A DNA stretch of 63,416 nucleotides from an uncultured Lentisphaerota bacterium. Lineage in GTDB: Bacteria > Verrucomicrobiota > Kiritimatiellia > CAIQIC01. The stretch's first letter is position 1, and each line of letters begins with the position of its first letter. Location: positions 1 to 63,416 of the forward strand of contig CAIWHP010000158.1 of NCBI GenBank assembly GCA_903912445.1, written 5' to 3'. Shown here piece by piece: positions 41,299 through 50,706 of this stretch. The translations under genes were made by a program, and so were the position numbers. The notes beneath the pieces were generated by a model. That model had not been told where the DNA came from and searched no databases. It saw only the letters and a list, made by a program, of their open reading frames with translations.

Positions 41299-41392
41299 CG
41301 GATGTTCCACGTCTTGGGATCACCTACCGCTACGCCGTCCGCCCGCCAAAGGTTACAGGTTTTCCGGCAGCCGCCGGGGGAGCAACGCGGGT

Positions 41393-41421
41393 TTGCGTTG
41401 GGGCGCGACGGGTGCCACTAT
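41393..41421 (+). promoter_or_regulatory. Promoter of the glycosidase gene, near-leaderless
   Basis: TTGCGT (41393-41398), 17 bases, CACTAT (41416-41421); ATG 41429 follows after seven bases with no Shine-Dalgarno. Confidence 0.4.
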
Positions 41422-41428
41422 CCCGCGC

Positions 41429-44197
41429 ATGAAAATCTGTCTTTCCGTGTGGGTGGCGCTGGCGGTGTGGCAGGTTGGCGGAGCAGCGGAACTGACGGAG
41501 CATTTTGCCGCGACGGATGCGACCGGTTTCGTGCCGGGCTGGGAGGCGCAGTCCATTGATTGGGAGGTGCGGCAAAACGCGCTGCACTTCCGCGGCGGCG
41601 CGGAGCGCGGGCTGGCCCTGCCCTCCCAACTGGCCGCGGGCGCGGAGGTCACCGCGGAGGTCACCGTGGAGATCGAAAAGCGCGTCACGCCGGCCGGCTG
41701 GGCGGTGGCGGCGCTCGTCATCCGGCTCGACGACAACAATTACTGGCACCTCGCCCTCTGCGAAGCGCCCGCCGAAAACGGGCGCCGCCATTTCGTCGAG
41801 CTGGGCGAATGCCTCGACGGCCGCTGGCTGGCGCACGTCGAAGGGGCCAGCCGCCTGCAGCCGACCGCCAGCGAAGGCGGCGGTTTCCCGTGGGAATTTG
41901 GCCGCGCGTACCGGCTGCACATCTCCCTGACAGCGGACGGCATCACCGGCGAGATCACGGATGCGGCCGGGAAACGCTGCGCCCGCCTGGGCTATGCCTT
42001 CGATCGTCGCGCGGTGACCGGCGGCGCGCCGGCGCTGGCGGCGCCGTGTTTCGCGGCGCGCTTCACGGCTTTCCGCGCGAGCGTGGAGCGGCCGTTGCCG
42101 CCGTCGGCGGCGGTCGCGCCGGGCTTCCCGAAGTACGACGCGCCCGGCGCACCGGACGTGCGCAGCAGGGCGACGGGCTTTTTTCGCACCGAAAAAATCG
42201 GCGACCGCTGGTGGCTGGTGGATCCGAACGGCCGCGGTTTCTACTGGGTCGGCACCGACCATGTGAGCTACCACGGCCACGGGTGCGAGAAGCTCGGCTA
42301 CGCGCCGTATGGCCGCGTGGCGCAGCAGAAATATGGCAGCGAGACCAACTGGGCGGCGGCCACGTTGCGGCGGCTGAAGGCGTGGGGCTTCAATACGCTC
42401 GCCGCGGGCCACTCGGCCTCGCTGCGCCATCAAGGTTTGCCGCACATCGAGTTTCTGTCGCTCGGCAGCTCGTTCGCCGGGCGCGACGATCTTTGTCCGC
42501 GCACCACGTGGACCGGCTTCCCCAATGTGTTCAGCCCCAACTGGGCGCGGCACTGCGACCTGGTCGCGCGGCGCCAGTGCGCGCGCGGCGCGGATGACCC
42601 GTGGCTGTTGGGCTACTTCCTCGACAACGAGCTCGAGTGGCTCGGCAAAACCTGGAAGCCGGACGGCCTGTTCCCCGAGGTGTGGAAAAAACCGGCGGCC
42701 CACACCGGCAAGCAGGCGTGGCTCGCGCTGCTGCAGCAGGAGCTCGGCGGCATCGAAAAGTTCAACGCCGAATTCGGCACGGCCTTCGCCGGCTTTGCCG
42801 CGCTCGGCGCCGACGTGACGCCGCGCCCGGCGCGCGGCGCGCTGGGCGCGCAGCTGGCGCAGGCGTGGGCGCGGCTCGTCGCGGAGCGCTATTTCGCCGT
42901 GGCCAGCGCCGCCGTCCGCCGCCACGACCCGCACCACATGGTCTTCGGCTGCCGCTTCGCCGGCAGCGCGCCGGACGTCTGGGACATCGCCGGGAAATAT
43001 TGCGATGTGGTCACCGTGAACATCTATCCGTTCCTTGACGTCGAGCGCGGCGTGCCGGAGAAGGAGTTCAGCAAGGTGCGCGACTGGCAGCAGCAGGCCG
43101 GCCGGCCGCTGGCGGTGACGGAGTGGAGCTTCCCGGCGCTCGATGCCGGCCTGCCGTCGCGCCACGGCGCGGGGATGCGCGTGGATACGCAGGCGCAGCG
43201 CGCGCAGTGCTTCGCGCACTACCAGGATTTTCTGTTCCGCCTGCCGTTCGTGGTCGGCTCCAGCTACTTCATGTGGCTCGACGAGCCTGCGCTGGGCATT
43301 TCCTCCACCTTCCCCGAGGACAGCAACTACGGCCTGATCGACGGCAACGACGAGCCCTATCCGCTCATCACGGCGGCGGCGGCGCAGCTGAACGCGGACG
43401 TTTACCGGCGGCACAGCGCCGGCGGCTTCGTGCCGCTGCAGCGCGCCCCGCCCGGCGTGCCGGCGGCGTGGCGGGAAAACCTCGCCGCGCGCGCTGTGCC
43501 GGGGCTGCCCAAGCAGATCACCCTGACCCGCCAACGCCTGACGCTCACCGGCCCGAAGGAGGGCCGCGCGTGGCAGCTCGCGCTCGAGGGCCAGCCCATC
43601 GCCCAGCTTTTCCCGGTGCTGCATCAACAGCTCGGCGCGACAAATGCCTGGACGCAGCCGCAGTCGGCGCGCATCACCGCCATGCAGGAGAACGCGCTGA
43701 TGACCGCCGTGGAGCTGGAGTTCACGTTTGGCGGCGCGCTGCCGGCGCGCGCCGCGATGCGCTATTGGATTCCGAAAAACGGCGCGTGGCTGGCGAGCGA
43801 GGGCGTGAGCGTGGCGAACACGGCGGCGCAGCCGTGGCGGCTCGGCGCGCTCTTCCACTATTGCGCGCCACTGACGACCGGCGACGCCGCGCAGGTTGAG
43901 CCGCTGTGCGCCGTGCCCGACTATTATCAGGCGCTCGCCGGGTGGGCCGACCGCGCGCAGCACCGCGCCGTGGCGTGCTGGGCGCCCGCCGGCAGCAAGC
44001 TGACGGGCTTTTTCTGGAAAGATGGCCCGGCCTCGTTCCACTCCGATATGCGCGAGCCGGCCGATGTGCTGCTCGAGCCAGGCGCGACGTGGAAGGCCTC
44101 GCCGACGCCGCTGCTGTGGTTCGCCGTACCGGACGACGGCCGCGACGCCAGCGCCGCCGCCGCGCGCCGGTGCGCCGCGCAGGCCGGGCTGCCCTGA
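41429..44197 (+). CDS. Exported GH-A clan glycoside hydrolase (agarase/beta-galactosidase-like)
   Basis: 922 residues from ATG 41429 (signal peptide MKICLSVWVALAVWQVGGAAE). A longer in-frame ORF upstream lacks a signal. The N-terminal ~200 residues form a beta-sandwich (LHFRGG, VIRLDDNNYWHLALCE). The TIM-barrel middle has YWVGTDHVSYHGHG, a proton-donor candidate Glu in DNELEW, and a nucleophile candidate Glu in AVTEWSFPA, as in GH42/GH50/GH5-like clan GH-A enzymes. The C-terminal ~250 residues are beta-rich. It probably cleaves beta-linked galactose-type polymers, but family assignment needs a profile search. Confidence 0.8.
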   Translation: MKICLSVWVALAVWQVGGAAELTEHFAATDATGFVPGWEAQSIDWEVRQNALHFRGGAERGLALPSQLAAGAEVTAEVTVEIEKRVTPAGWAVAALVIRLDDNNYWHLALCEAPAENGRRHFVELGECLDGRWLAHVEGASRLQPTASEGGGFPWEFGRAYRLHISLTADGITGEITDAAGKRCARLGYAFDRRAVTGGAPALAAPCFAARFTAFRASVERPLPPSAAVAPGFPKYDAPGAPDVRSRATGFFRTEKIGDRWWLVDPNGRGFYWVGTDHVSYHGHGCEKLGYAPYGRVAQQKYGSETNWAAATLRRLKAWGFNTLAAGHSASLRHQGLPHIEFLSLGSSFAGRDDLCPRTTWTGFPNVFSPNWARHCDLVARRQCARGADDPWLLGYFLDNELEWLGKTWKPDGLFPEVWKKPAAHTGKQAWLALLQQELGGIEKFNAEFGTAFAGFAALGADVTPRPARGALGAQLAQAWARLVAERYFAVASAAVRRHDPHHMVFGCRFAGSAPDVWDIAGKYCDVVTVNIYPFLDVERGVPEKEFSKVRDWQQQAGRPLAVTEWSFPALDAGLPSRHGAGMRVDTQAQRAQCFAHYQDFLFRLPFVVGSSYFMWLDEPALGISSTFPEDSNYGLIDGNDEPYPLITAAAAQLNADVYRRHSAGGFVPLQRAPPGVPAAWRENLAARAVPGLPKQITLTRQRLTLTGPKEGRAWQLALEGQPIAQLFPVLHQQLGATNAWTQPQSARITAMQENALMTAVELEFTFGGALPARAAMRYWIPKNGAWLASEGVSVANTAAQPWRLGALFHYCAPLTTGDAAQVEPLCAVPDYYQALAGWADRAQHRAVACWAPAGSKLTGFFWKDGPASFHSDMREPADVLLEPGATWKASPTPLLWFAVPDDGRDASAAAARRCAAQAGLP

Positions 44198-44209
44198 CAG
44201 AATTAGAAT

Positions 44210-44238
44210 TTGAGCCGCGGCCTGAATTCTGCTATTTC
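44210..44238 (+). promoter_or_regulatory. Promoter of the polysaccharide locus
   Basis: TTGAGC (44210-44215), 17 bases, TATTTC (44233-44238). ATG 44250 is 11 bases further, giving an untranslated leader of only about 5 bases. Confidence 0.45.
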
Positions 44239-44249
44239 TCACCCAACGC

Positions 44250-45755
44250 ATGAGCAAAACCCGACGCGCGCTGAAAAACACCGCCATCCAGGCGGCGAGC
44301 CAGCTGATCACCTGGACGCTGTCCTGGATCCTGCTCGTCATCCTGCCGCGCAAGCTCGGCGACGCCAACTTCGGCAAGCTGTTCTTCGCGTTGAGCTACG
44401 GCATGATCTTCAGCCAGCTCATCAACCTCGGCGTGAACACCTTCCTGGTCCGCGAGGTCGCCGTGCTGCATCCCGCGGCGGACCTGTCCGACGCGGAGAA
44501 CACCCGCCGCCGGGGCGCCTTGCAGGCGCTGATCAGCAATGTTTTCACGCTCAAGGTGGTACTCGCGGTCGTGGTCTACGCGCTCCAGTCCGCGCTGATT
44601 TTCCTGCTGCCCTACGACGGCGTGACGCGCGCGGCGGTGCTGATCATCGGCCTGGGCACCTGCGTGGGCGCGATTTCCCAAACGCTGAGCGGCGTCTTCC
44701 AAGGCCTCGAAAACATGCTCGGCCCGAACATCGTGGTGATCCTCGAGAAGACGCTGGTCACCGGCGGCTGCTGGCTGTTGCTGACGCTTGGCTTCGACCT
44801 GCGCGCGGTCTGCTGGGCGCACACGGTGGCGACGGTGGCCGGCTTCGCGCTCCAGCTCGGCTGGCTGCGCCGGCTCGAGCGGTTCGTGTTCGCGTGGGAC
44901 TACGCGCTGATCCGCCGCATCTTCCTCGGCGGCCTGCCGTTCCTGATCTGGGTCATCTTCGGCGAAATCTATGTCCGCATCGACGTGCTCATGCTGTCGC
45001 TGATGACCACCGACGCCGTCGTCGGCTGGTACGGCGCCGCCACGCGCCTCTACGGCACGCTGCTCTTCATCCCCAACATCCTGATGACCTCGGTCTTCCC
45101 GGCGATGATGCGGCTCGGCGGCGCACAGGACGACGCCGCGTTCGGGCGGGCGTCGGAGCGGCTGATGAACCTGCTGCTCTTCGCCGCGGTGCCGGTGGCC
45201 GCCGGCACCGTCGCCGTCGCCGGCCCGTTTGTGAAACTGCTTTACGGCGACGGCCCCTTCGCGCAGGCCGCGCCGAACTTGCAGGTGCTCGGCGGTTCGA
45301 TCCTGCTCGTCTGCATCGACGTGGTCCTGGGCACCGCGCTGATCGCGCGCGGCAAGGAAAAGCCGTGGGCGTGCATGGCGGTCGCCGCCGCGTGCTTCAA
45401 CCCGCTGCTCAACCTCTGGGCGATCCCGTGGGCCGCGCGGGTCTGGGGCAACGGCGGCGTCGGCGCCGCGTGGGCGACGCTGCTGACCGAGGTGCTGATG
45501 ATGTTCGGCGCGCTCTGGCTGATGCCCAAGGGCGTCTTCAGCCGCCGCAACCTGCTGTGCGGCGCCAAGGCGATCGCGCTCGGCGTGGCGATGGTCCTGC
45601 TGCTGCGCTGGTGGGGCTCGCAGAACCTCTTCCTGCTGATCGCCGCCGGCGGCGCGTTCTATCTCCCGCTCGCGCTCCTGGTCGGCGTCGTCCCGCGCGA
45701 GGACCTGGCCCACATGTTCCACGCCGTCTTCAAGCACCGCGGAGGCGCGGCGTGA
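44250..45755 (+). CDS. Polysaccharide flippase (Wzx-like)
   Basis: 501 residues, very hydrophobic, with about 12-14 membrane segments. The N-terminus ([43 protein letters not shown]) is typical of the polysaccharide-biosynthesis/MviN-like exporter family. Charged loops such as [17 protein letters not shown] recur as in this family. It moves undecaprenyl-linked oligosaccharide units across the inner membrane. It starts the cluster with an acetyltransferase and three glycosyltransferases, all rightward, so it belongs to an exopolysaccharide or glycan assembly locus. Confidence 0.9.
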   Translation: MSKTRRALKNTAIQAASQLITWTLSWILLVILPRKLGDANFGKLFFALSYGMIFSQLINLGVNTFLVREVAVLHPAADLSDAENTRRRGALQALISNVFTLKVVLAVVVYALQSALIFLLPYDGVTRAAVLIIGLGTCVGAISQTLSGVFQGLENMLGPNIVVILEKTLVTGGCWLLLTLGFDLRAVCWAHTVATVAGFALQLGWLRRLERFVFAWDYALIRRIFLGGLPFLIWVIFGEIYVRIDVLMLSLMTTDAVVGWYGAATRLYGTLLFIPNILMTSVFPAMMRLGGAQDDAAFGRASERLMNLLLFAAVPVAAGTVAVAGPFVKLLYGDGPFAQAAPNLQVLGGSILLVCIDVVLGTALIARGKEKPWACMAVAAACFNPLLNLWAIPWAARVWGNGGVGAAWATLLTEVLMMFGALWLMPKGVFSRRNLLCGAKAIALGVAMVLLLRWWGSQNLFLLIAAGGAFYLPLALLVGVVPREDLAHMFHAVFKHRGGAA

Positions 45756-45761
45756 GGCGTT

Positions 45762-45843
45762 TTTCCAGGGCTTGGAAACCGGAACCGGCCGTTTTTCCAA
45801 GGTTTGGACTAGGCAGCGCGCGGAGTTTCCCCACCTTGGAAAA
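45762..45843. repeat. Palindromic repeat cluster C (3 copies)
   Basis: TTTCCAGGGCTTGGAAA (45762-45778), TTTTCCAAGGTTTGGACT (45793-45810) and TTTCCCCACCTTGGAAAA (45826-45843), all imperfect, fill the gap between the flippase stop and the acetyltransferase start at 45859. Confidence 0.8.
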
Positions 45844-45858
45844 TGCGGAGGTGCAACC

Positions 45859-46404
45859 ATGTTCGCCAAGCTGATCGCCTACTGGACCAACCACCTCGTC
45901 AGCCACATCCCGTTCTTCGCGGTGCGGCTGTGGTGGTATCGCACCTTCGTCGGCGTGCAGATCGGGAAGGACTGCGCGGTGTTCATGGGCTGCTTCTGGT
46001 ATTTCTACCGCCCGCTCGGCCGCAACCCGCAGCCGATGGTCATGGGGGACAACTGCATCATCAACCGCCGCTGCACGCTCGACGGGCGCGGCGGGCTGCG
46101 CTTCGGCAACAACGTGAGCATCTCGCCGGAGGTCTCGCTGATCACCTCGAACCACCTCAAGGACGATCCCGCTTTCGGCATCGAGGACAAGCCGATCGTG
46201 ATCGAGGATTACGCGTGGGTCGGCAGCCGCGCGACGGTGCTGCCGGGCGTGACGATCGGCAAGGGCGCGATCGTCGCCGCCGGCTCGGTGGTGACGAAGG
46301 ATGTGCCGGCGTTCGCCGTGGTCGGCGGCGTGCCCGCCAAGGTCATCGGCCAGCGCGCGCAGGACCTGCGCTACACCCTCAGCTTCCGGCCCTGGTTCGA
46401 ATGA
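45859..46404 (+). CDS. Hexapeptide-repeat acetyltransferase (WcaF-like)
   Basis: 181 residues from ATG 45859 with a GGAGGTG site. The N-terminus is amphipathic ([20 protein letters not shown]). It is followed by left-handed beta-helix hexapeptide units ([69 protein letters not shown]) with the catalytic-type His in SNHL and the end [12 protein letters not shown]. It probably O-acetylates a sugar of the polymer, using acetyl-CoA in the cytoplasm. Its stop overlaps the next glycosyltransferase by ATGA. Confidence 0.92.
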   Translation: MFAKLIAYWTNHLVSHIPFFAVRLWWYRTFVGVQIGKDCAVFMGCFWYFYRPLGRNPQPMVMGDNCIINRRCTLDGRGGLRFGNNVSISPEVSLITSNHLKDDPAFGIEDKPIVIEDYAWVGSRATVLPGVTIGKGAIVAAGSVVTKDVPAFAVVGGVPAKVIGQRAQDLRYTLSFRPWFE

Positions 46405-47591
46405 GCGACAAGATCAAAGTTCTGTTTTTGGACACCAACGACGGTTTCGGCGGCGTGGTGCGCGCCCATCTGATGTTTTTGCAGTACACCGACCGCGCGC
46501 GCTTCGACCTGTATGCCGCGGTGCTCGGGCACGGGCCGCTGCTGCCGCGCTTCCGCGCCATTCCGGACGTCACCTTCTGGCCGATCGAGGTCGGCACGAA
46601 ATCGGCGCAGTGGTGCGCCGGCTGGCGCGGGAAGGTGGCCAATGCGTGGGGCGTGGTGCCACTGCTGTGGACCGCGCTGCGCCTCGCCGTACTGTGCAAA
46701 CGCGCGGGCCTCCAGGTGATCCACACCTCCGACAAGAAGCGCTCGCTGCTGCTCGTGCTCCTGCTGCACCGGCTGACCGGCCTGCCCTACCTCTATCACA
46801 TCCACAACAACTACATCGAGTATGCGGCCAACCGCCAGGCGCTGGCGCGCGCCAGCATCATCATCGCCAACTCCGCCGAAATGCGGCGCGACTTCATCGA
46901 GCACCTCGGCCCGCCGCTGGAGCGCATCCGCGTGGTCTACAACGGCATGGATGCGGAGCGCTTCCGGCCCGGCCTGCCCTCGACGCTGCGGCAGGAGCTC
47001 GGCGCGGCGCCGGACGATGTGCTCATCGGCATCTCCAGCCGGCTGGCGCCGGACAAGGGCCAGGAGACCTTCCTGCGCGCCGCCAAGCTGGTCGCGGCGC
47101 AGGAGCCGCGCGCGCGCTTTGTCATCATCGGCGACGACTCCATCTTCAGCGACAACGCCGACTTCGTGCCGCTGCTCAAGCGGCTCGCCACCGAGAACGA
47201 ACTGGCCGGGCGGGTCCATTTCCTGGGGTTCCGCAGCGACATGAGCAACATCTACCCCGGGCTGGACATCGTTGTGAACGCCGCGTGGCGCGAAGCCTTC
47301 GGCCTGGTCGTGGTCGAGGCGATGGCGTGCGGCAAGGTCGCCATCGGCACGCAGTCCGGCGGCATCCCGGAGATCATCACGCACGGGAAGGATGGCTTCC
47401 TGTTCGGGGTGCGCGACGAACAGCGGCTGGCGGAGCTGCTGCTCGACGCCGTGCGCCAGCCGGAGCTCCGCCAGCGCATCGGTCTCGCCGCGCGCCAGAC
47501 CGTGCTGGACCGTTTCACCATTCAACAGCAGGTGCATACACAGGAACAGCTCTACGGCGTGCTCGCCGGGCTGAAGAATTTGAAATCCTAA
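46401..47591 (+). CDS. Glycosyltransferase family 4-type, copy 1
   Basis: 396 residues. GT-B fold: N-terminal [20 protein letters not shown], acceptor-side HIHNNYIEY, then the GT4 nucleotide-sugar half [56 protein letters not shown] (EX7E motif) and [16 protein letters not shown]. It transfers a sugar from an NDP donor to a growing glycan. The next gene is a close paralogue, with a 113-base stretch of complete identity. Confidence 0.93.
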   Translation: MSDKIKVLFLDTNDGFGGVVRAHLMFLQYTDRARFDLYAAVLGHGPLLPRFRAIPDVTFWPIEVGTKSAQWCAGWRGKVANAWGVVPLLWTALRLAVLCKRAGLQVIHTSDKKRSLLLVLLLHRLTGLPYLYHIHNNYIEYAANRQALARASIIIANSAEMRRDFIEHLGPPLERIRVVYNGMDAERFRPGLPSTLRQELGAAPDDVLIGISSRLAPDKGQETFLRAAKLVAAQEPRARFVIIGDDSIFSDNADFVPLLKRLATENELAGRVHFLGFRSDMSNIYPGLDIVVNAAWREAFGLVVVEAMACGKVAIGTQSGGIPEIITHGKDGFLFGVRDEQRLAELLLDAVRQPELRQRIGLAARQTVLDRFTIQQQVHTQEQLYGVLAGLKNLKS

Positions 47592-47607
47592 GACTGGGGA
47601 TGCCGGG

Positions 47608-48795
47608 ATGGCCGACAAAATCAAAGTGCTGCTGCTGGACACCAACGACGCCTTTGGCGGCGTGGTGCGCGGGCACACGATGTTCCTGCGCATCACCGAT
47701 CGCGCGCGGTTCGAGATGTATGCCGCCGTGCTCGGCCATGGCGCGGTGCTCCCGCGCTTCCTCGAGATCCCCAACGTCACGTTCTGGAAAATAGAAGTGG
47801 GCACGAAGCCGGCGCAGTGGTGCGTCGGCTGGCGCGGGCGCCTCGTCGAGGCGTGGAGCGTCGTGCCGCTGGCGTGGACGGCGCTGCGCCTGGCCGTGCT
47901 GTGCCGGCGCGCCGGCATCCAGCTGATCCACAGCTCCGACAAAAAGCGCTCGCTGCTGCTGGTGCTCCTGCTGCACAAGCTGACCGGCATCCCCTATCTC
48001 TACCACATCCACAACAACTACATCGATTATCCCGCCAACCGCCAGGCGCTGGAGCGGGCCAGCCTTATCTTCGCCAACTCCGGCGAGATGCGGCGCGACT
48101 TCATCCACTGGCTCGGCCCCACGATGGAGCGCATCCGCGTGGTTTATAACGGCATGGACGCGGAGCGCTTCCGGCCCGGCCTGCCCTCGACGCTGCGGCA
48201 GGAGCTCGGCGCGGCGCCGGACGATGTGCTCATCGGCATCTCCAGCCGGCTGGCGCCGGACAAGGGCCAGGAAACCTTCCTGCAGGCGGCCGCGCTCGTC
48301 ATCGCGCAGGAGCCGCGCGCCCGTTTCGTGGTCGTCGGCGATGATGCGATCTTCAGCGATAACGCCGACTATGTGCCCATGCTGCGGAAGATGGCCGCCG
48401 AAAAGGGGCTGGCCGGCCGGGTCCATTTCCTGGGGTTCCGCAGCGACATGAGCAACATCTATCCCGGGCTGGATATCCTCGTGAACGCCGCGTGGCGCGA
48501 GGCCTTCGGCCTGGTCGTGGTCGAGGCGATGGCGTGCGCCAAGCCGGTCGTTGGCACGCAGGCCGGCGGCATCCCGGAGATCATCACGCACGGCCAGGAT
48601 GGCTTCCTCTTCCCCGTGCGCGATGCGCACCGGCTGGCGGAGCTGCTGCTCGATCTCGTGCGCCAGCCGGAGCTGCGCCAGCGCCTCGGGGTCGCCGCGC
48701 GCCAGACGGTGCTCGACCGCTTCACGATCCAGCGCCAGGTCCGCGACCACGAAGCGCTCTACGAGGAGTTGGTTGGCCGGCCAATGAAAACTTGA
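47608..48795 (+). CDS. Glycosyltransferase family 4-type, copy 2
   Basis: 395 residues, 16 bases after copy 1. The same layout, [47 protein letters not shown], and the EX7E region [16 protein letters not shown]. It differs mainly in the N-terminal acceptor half, and keeps bases 48160-48272 identical to 46953-47065. This suggests a recent duplication with later divergence or gene conversion. It probably adds a second, related sugar to the same polymer. No clear Shine-Dalgarno; coupling to copy 1 is likely. Confidence 0.93.
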   Translation: MADKIKVLLLDTNDAFGGVVRGHTMFLRITDRARFEMYAAVLGHGAVLPRFLEIPNVTFWKIEVGTKPAQWCVGWRGRLVEAWSVVPLAWTALRLAVLCRRAGIQLIHSSDKKRSLLLVLLLHKLTGIPYLYHIHNNYIDYPANRQALERASLIFANSGEMRRDFIHWLGPTMERIRVVYNGMDAERFRPGLPSTLRQELGAAPDDVLIGISSRLAPDKGQETFLQAAALVIAQEPRARFVVVGDDAIFSDNADYVPMLRKMAAEKGLAGRVHFLGFRSDMSNIYPGLDILVNAAWREAFGLVVVEAMACAKPVVGTQAGGIPEIITHGQDGFLFPVRDAHRLAELLLDLVRQPELRQRLGVAARQTVLDRFTIQRQVRDHEALYEELVGRPMKT

Positions 48796-48814
48796 TTCGA
48801 ACCAAGACACACCC

Positions 48815-50005
48815 ATGAACATCCTGGTCCTCACCCCCTACATCCCGTATCCGCCGAACTTCGGCGGGTCGGTCCGCATCTTTCACCTCATCCGCCAGCT
48901 GCACCGGTTCGGCCATGCCGTGCATCTGCTGAGCTTCCACTATCCTCAGGAGCATGGCGAGGGCAGCACCCAAGGGTTGGAGCCGTTCTGCAAGACCCTC
49001 AAGCTGATCGGGCGCGACATCGGTCGCAAGCGGTTCCGGCAGTTCGTCTCGCTGTTTTCCCGCCGCTCCTTCCAGTGGAGTTTCCATTACAGCGATGCGA
49101 TGCAGGTGGCGCTCGAGCAGCTCACCCGCGAGCAGAAGATCGACCTGATCCTCGTCGAGTTCTCGCAGATGGCCGGCTACCGGTTCCCGGCCGGCGTGCC
49201 GGTGGTGCTCGACGAGCACAACGTGGAGTTCGACCTGCTCGACCGCATGGCCGCGCGCGAAAACGGGGCGGTCCGCAAGTTTTTCAACCGCGTCGAGGCG
49301 CGTAAATTCCGCCGCGAAGAGCTCGCCGCCTGCCGCGCCGCCGCGCTCACGCTGGTCACCAGCGAGCGCGATGGCGCCGTGCTGCGCCAGCACGCGCCGG
49401 GCCTGCGCACGGCGACGATCACCAACGGCGTGGACTGCGACCAGTTCGCGCGCCCCGCCGGGGTGCGCCATCCGGACACCGCGGTCTTCGTCGGCGCGAC
49501 GCATTATTTCCCGAACGAGGAAGGCGTGCTCTATTTCCTCCGCGAGGCCTACCCGCTCATCAAGGAAAAGCACCCGCAGTTCCGCTTCACGGTCGTCGGC
49601 GGCAAACCGCCGACCAGCATCGTGCAGCTCCAGACCGACGCGGTCCAGGTCACCGGCTATGTGAACGACGTGCGCCCGTTCATGTGGGAATCGTCCGTCT
49701 TCGTGGTGCCGCTGCGCATGGGCGGCGGCACGCGCTTCAAGATCGTCGAGGCCTTCGCGGCCGGCATCCCCGTCGTCTCGACGCGGCTCGGCGCCGAGGG
49801 CATCCCGGTGGAGGACGGCCGCGAGCTCCTGCTGGCCGATACGCCCGCCGAGCTGGCCGCCGCCGTGCTGCGCGTGCTGGAAGACCCCGGCCTCGCGGCA
49901 AGTCTCGCGCGCGCCGGCCTCGACTATGTGCGCCGCCACTTCGACTGGTCGGTGATCGGCGTGAGGCTCGACGCCGCGCTCGCCGGCAGCGTCAAGCCGT
50001 CCTGA
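48815..50005 (+). CDS. Glycosyltransferase family 4-type, copy 3 (unrelated branch)
   Basis: 396 residues. GT-B fold with MNILVLTPYIPYPPNFGGSVRIFHLI at the start, VVLDEHNVEFDLLDRM, VTSERDGAVL, FVGATHYFPNEEGVLYFL and the C-terminal donor site VVPLRMGGGTRFKIVEAFAAGIPVVSTRLGAEGI. It is not a close paralogue of the two preceding genes. It is the last gene of the polysaccharide locus and overlaps the convergent phosphopantetheinyl transferase gene by 14 bases. Confidence 0.93.
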   Translation: MNILVLTPYIPYPPNFGGSVRIFHLIRQLHRFGHAVHLLSFHYPQEHGEGSTQGLEPFCKTLKLIGRDIGRKRFRQFVSLFSRRSFQWSFHYSDAMQVALEQLTREQKIDLILVEFSQMAGYRFPAGVPVVLDEHNVEFDLLDRMAARENGAVRKFFNRVEARKFRREELAACRAAALTLVTSERDGAVLRQHAPGLRTATITNGVDCDQFARPAGVRHPDTAVFVGATHYFPNEEGVLYFLREAYPLIKEKHPQFRFTVVGGKPPTSIVQLQTDAVQVTGYVNDVRPFMWESSVFVVPLRMGGGTRFKIVEAFAAGIPVVSTRLGAEGIPVEDGRELLLADTPAELAAAVLRVLEDPGLAASLARAGLDYVRRHFDWSVIGVRLDAALAGSVKPS

Positions 50006-50669
50006 GCGGCGCGACGGCCAGGCTGGCGCACAGGTGCGGGCCGGCCGGCAAGGCCACGACGCGCTCGCCGGCGCGCAAGTGGTCCAGCAGCCCGGGCAGG
50101 TCCACCCCGGCTTGGAAACCGCCGCCGCGCAGCTTGAGCACGGCCTCCTTGGCGGTCCACAGGCGCAGAAATTCCGCGGCGCGCAAAGCCTCCGGCAGGG
50201 CCGCCAGCCGGCCCTGCTCGCGGTCGCTACAACAGGTGGCGGCCAGTTCGGCCGCGAACTGAAACTGGGTCGCGTCTTCGATATCCACGCCCAGTTCCGC
50301 GTTGCGCGTTACCGCGAGCAGCGCCGTCTGCGGCGCACTCGACGCGCTGAACGAAAGGCCCGGCACGCACGGCTTGCCGTGGGAGGCGCGCTCGAAGTGC
50401 AGCAGCTCCGGCGCGCAGTGCAGGTGACGACCCAGCACCACGCGCCGCACGCCGCGGCGCAAAACCATATGCAGCCGGTCGCGCTCGTGGTAGAGGCGCC
50501 GGATTTCCTCGTGCTCAGAGGCATCGAGCAAGGCCGCCAGGCCGTTCGCTTCCGGCGCGAGCCCCGCCAGGTCGGCGCACCAGATGTGCAGGCCCGGCAC
50601 CGCCGCCAGCTCTGCCGGCGGCGCGATGGCGGAGAGCGCGCCGAAAATTCTGGCGAGGTCAGCAATCAT
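49992..50669 (-). CDS. Sfp-type 4'-phosphopantetheinyl transferase
   Basis: 225 residues from ATG 50669; the longer upstream frame would run into the NRPS gene. Sfp/AcpT pattern: LSFSASSAPQTALLAV (first motif), GVDIED (Mg-binding, about 135-140) and RLWTAKEAVLKLRGGGF (W-KEA motif). It loads coenzyme-A phosphopantetheine on the carrier domain of an NRPS. It lies 37 bases after the NRPS gene, in the same direction, so the partner is obvious. It overlaps the convergent glycosyltransferase tail by 14 bases. Confidence 0.92.
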   Translation of the reverse strand: MIADLARIFGALSAIAPPAELAAVPGLHIWCADLAGLAPEANGLAALLDASEHEEIRRLYHERDRLHMVLRRGVRRVVLGRHLHCAPELLHFERASHGKPCVPGLSFSASSAPQTALLAVTRNAELGVDIEDATQFQFAAELAATCCSDREQGRLAALPEALRAAEFLRLWTAKEAVLKLRGGGFQAGVDLPGLLDHLRAGERVVALPAGPHLCASLAVAPLRTA

Positions 50670-50680
50670 TTTCCTGCCCG

Positions 50681-50700
50681 GTTTCCAAGGCATGGAAAAC
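50681..50700. repeat. Palindromic repeat cluster D (single copy)
   Basis: GTTTCCAAGGCATGGAAAAC lies between the NRPS stop (50707) and the transferase ATG (50669), 12 bases before the start codon. Confidence 0.75.
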
Positions 50701-50706
50701 GCGTCG

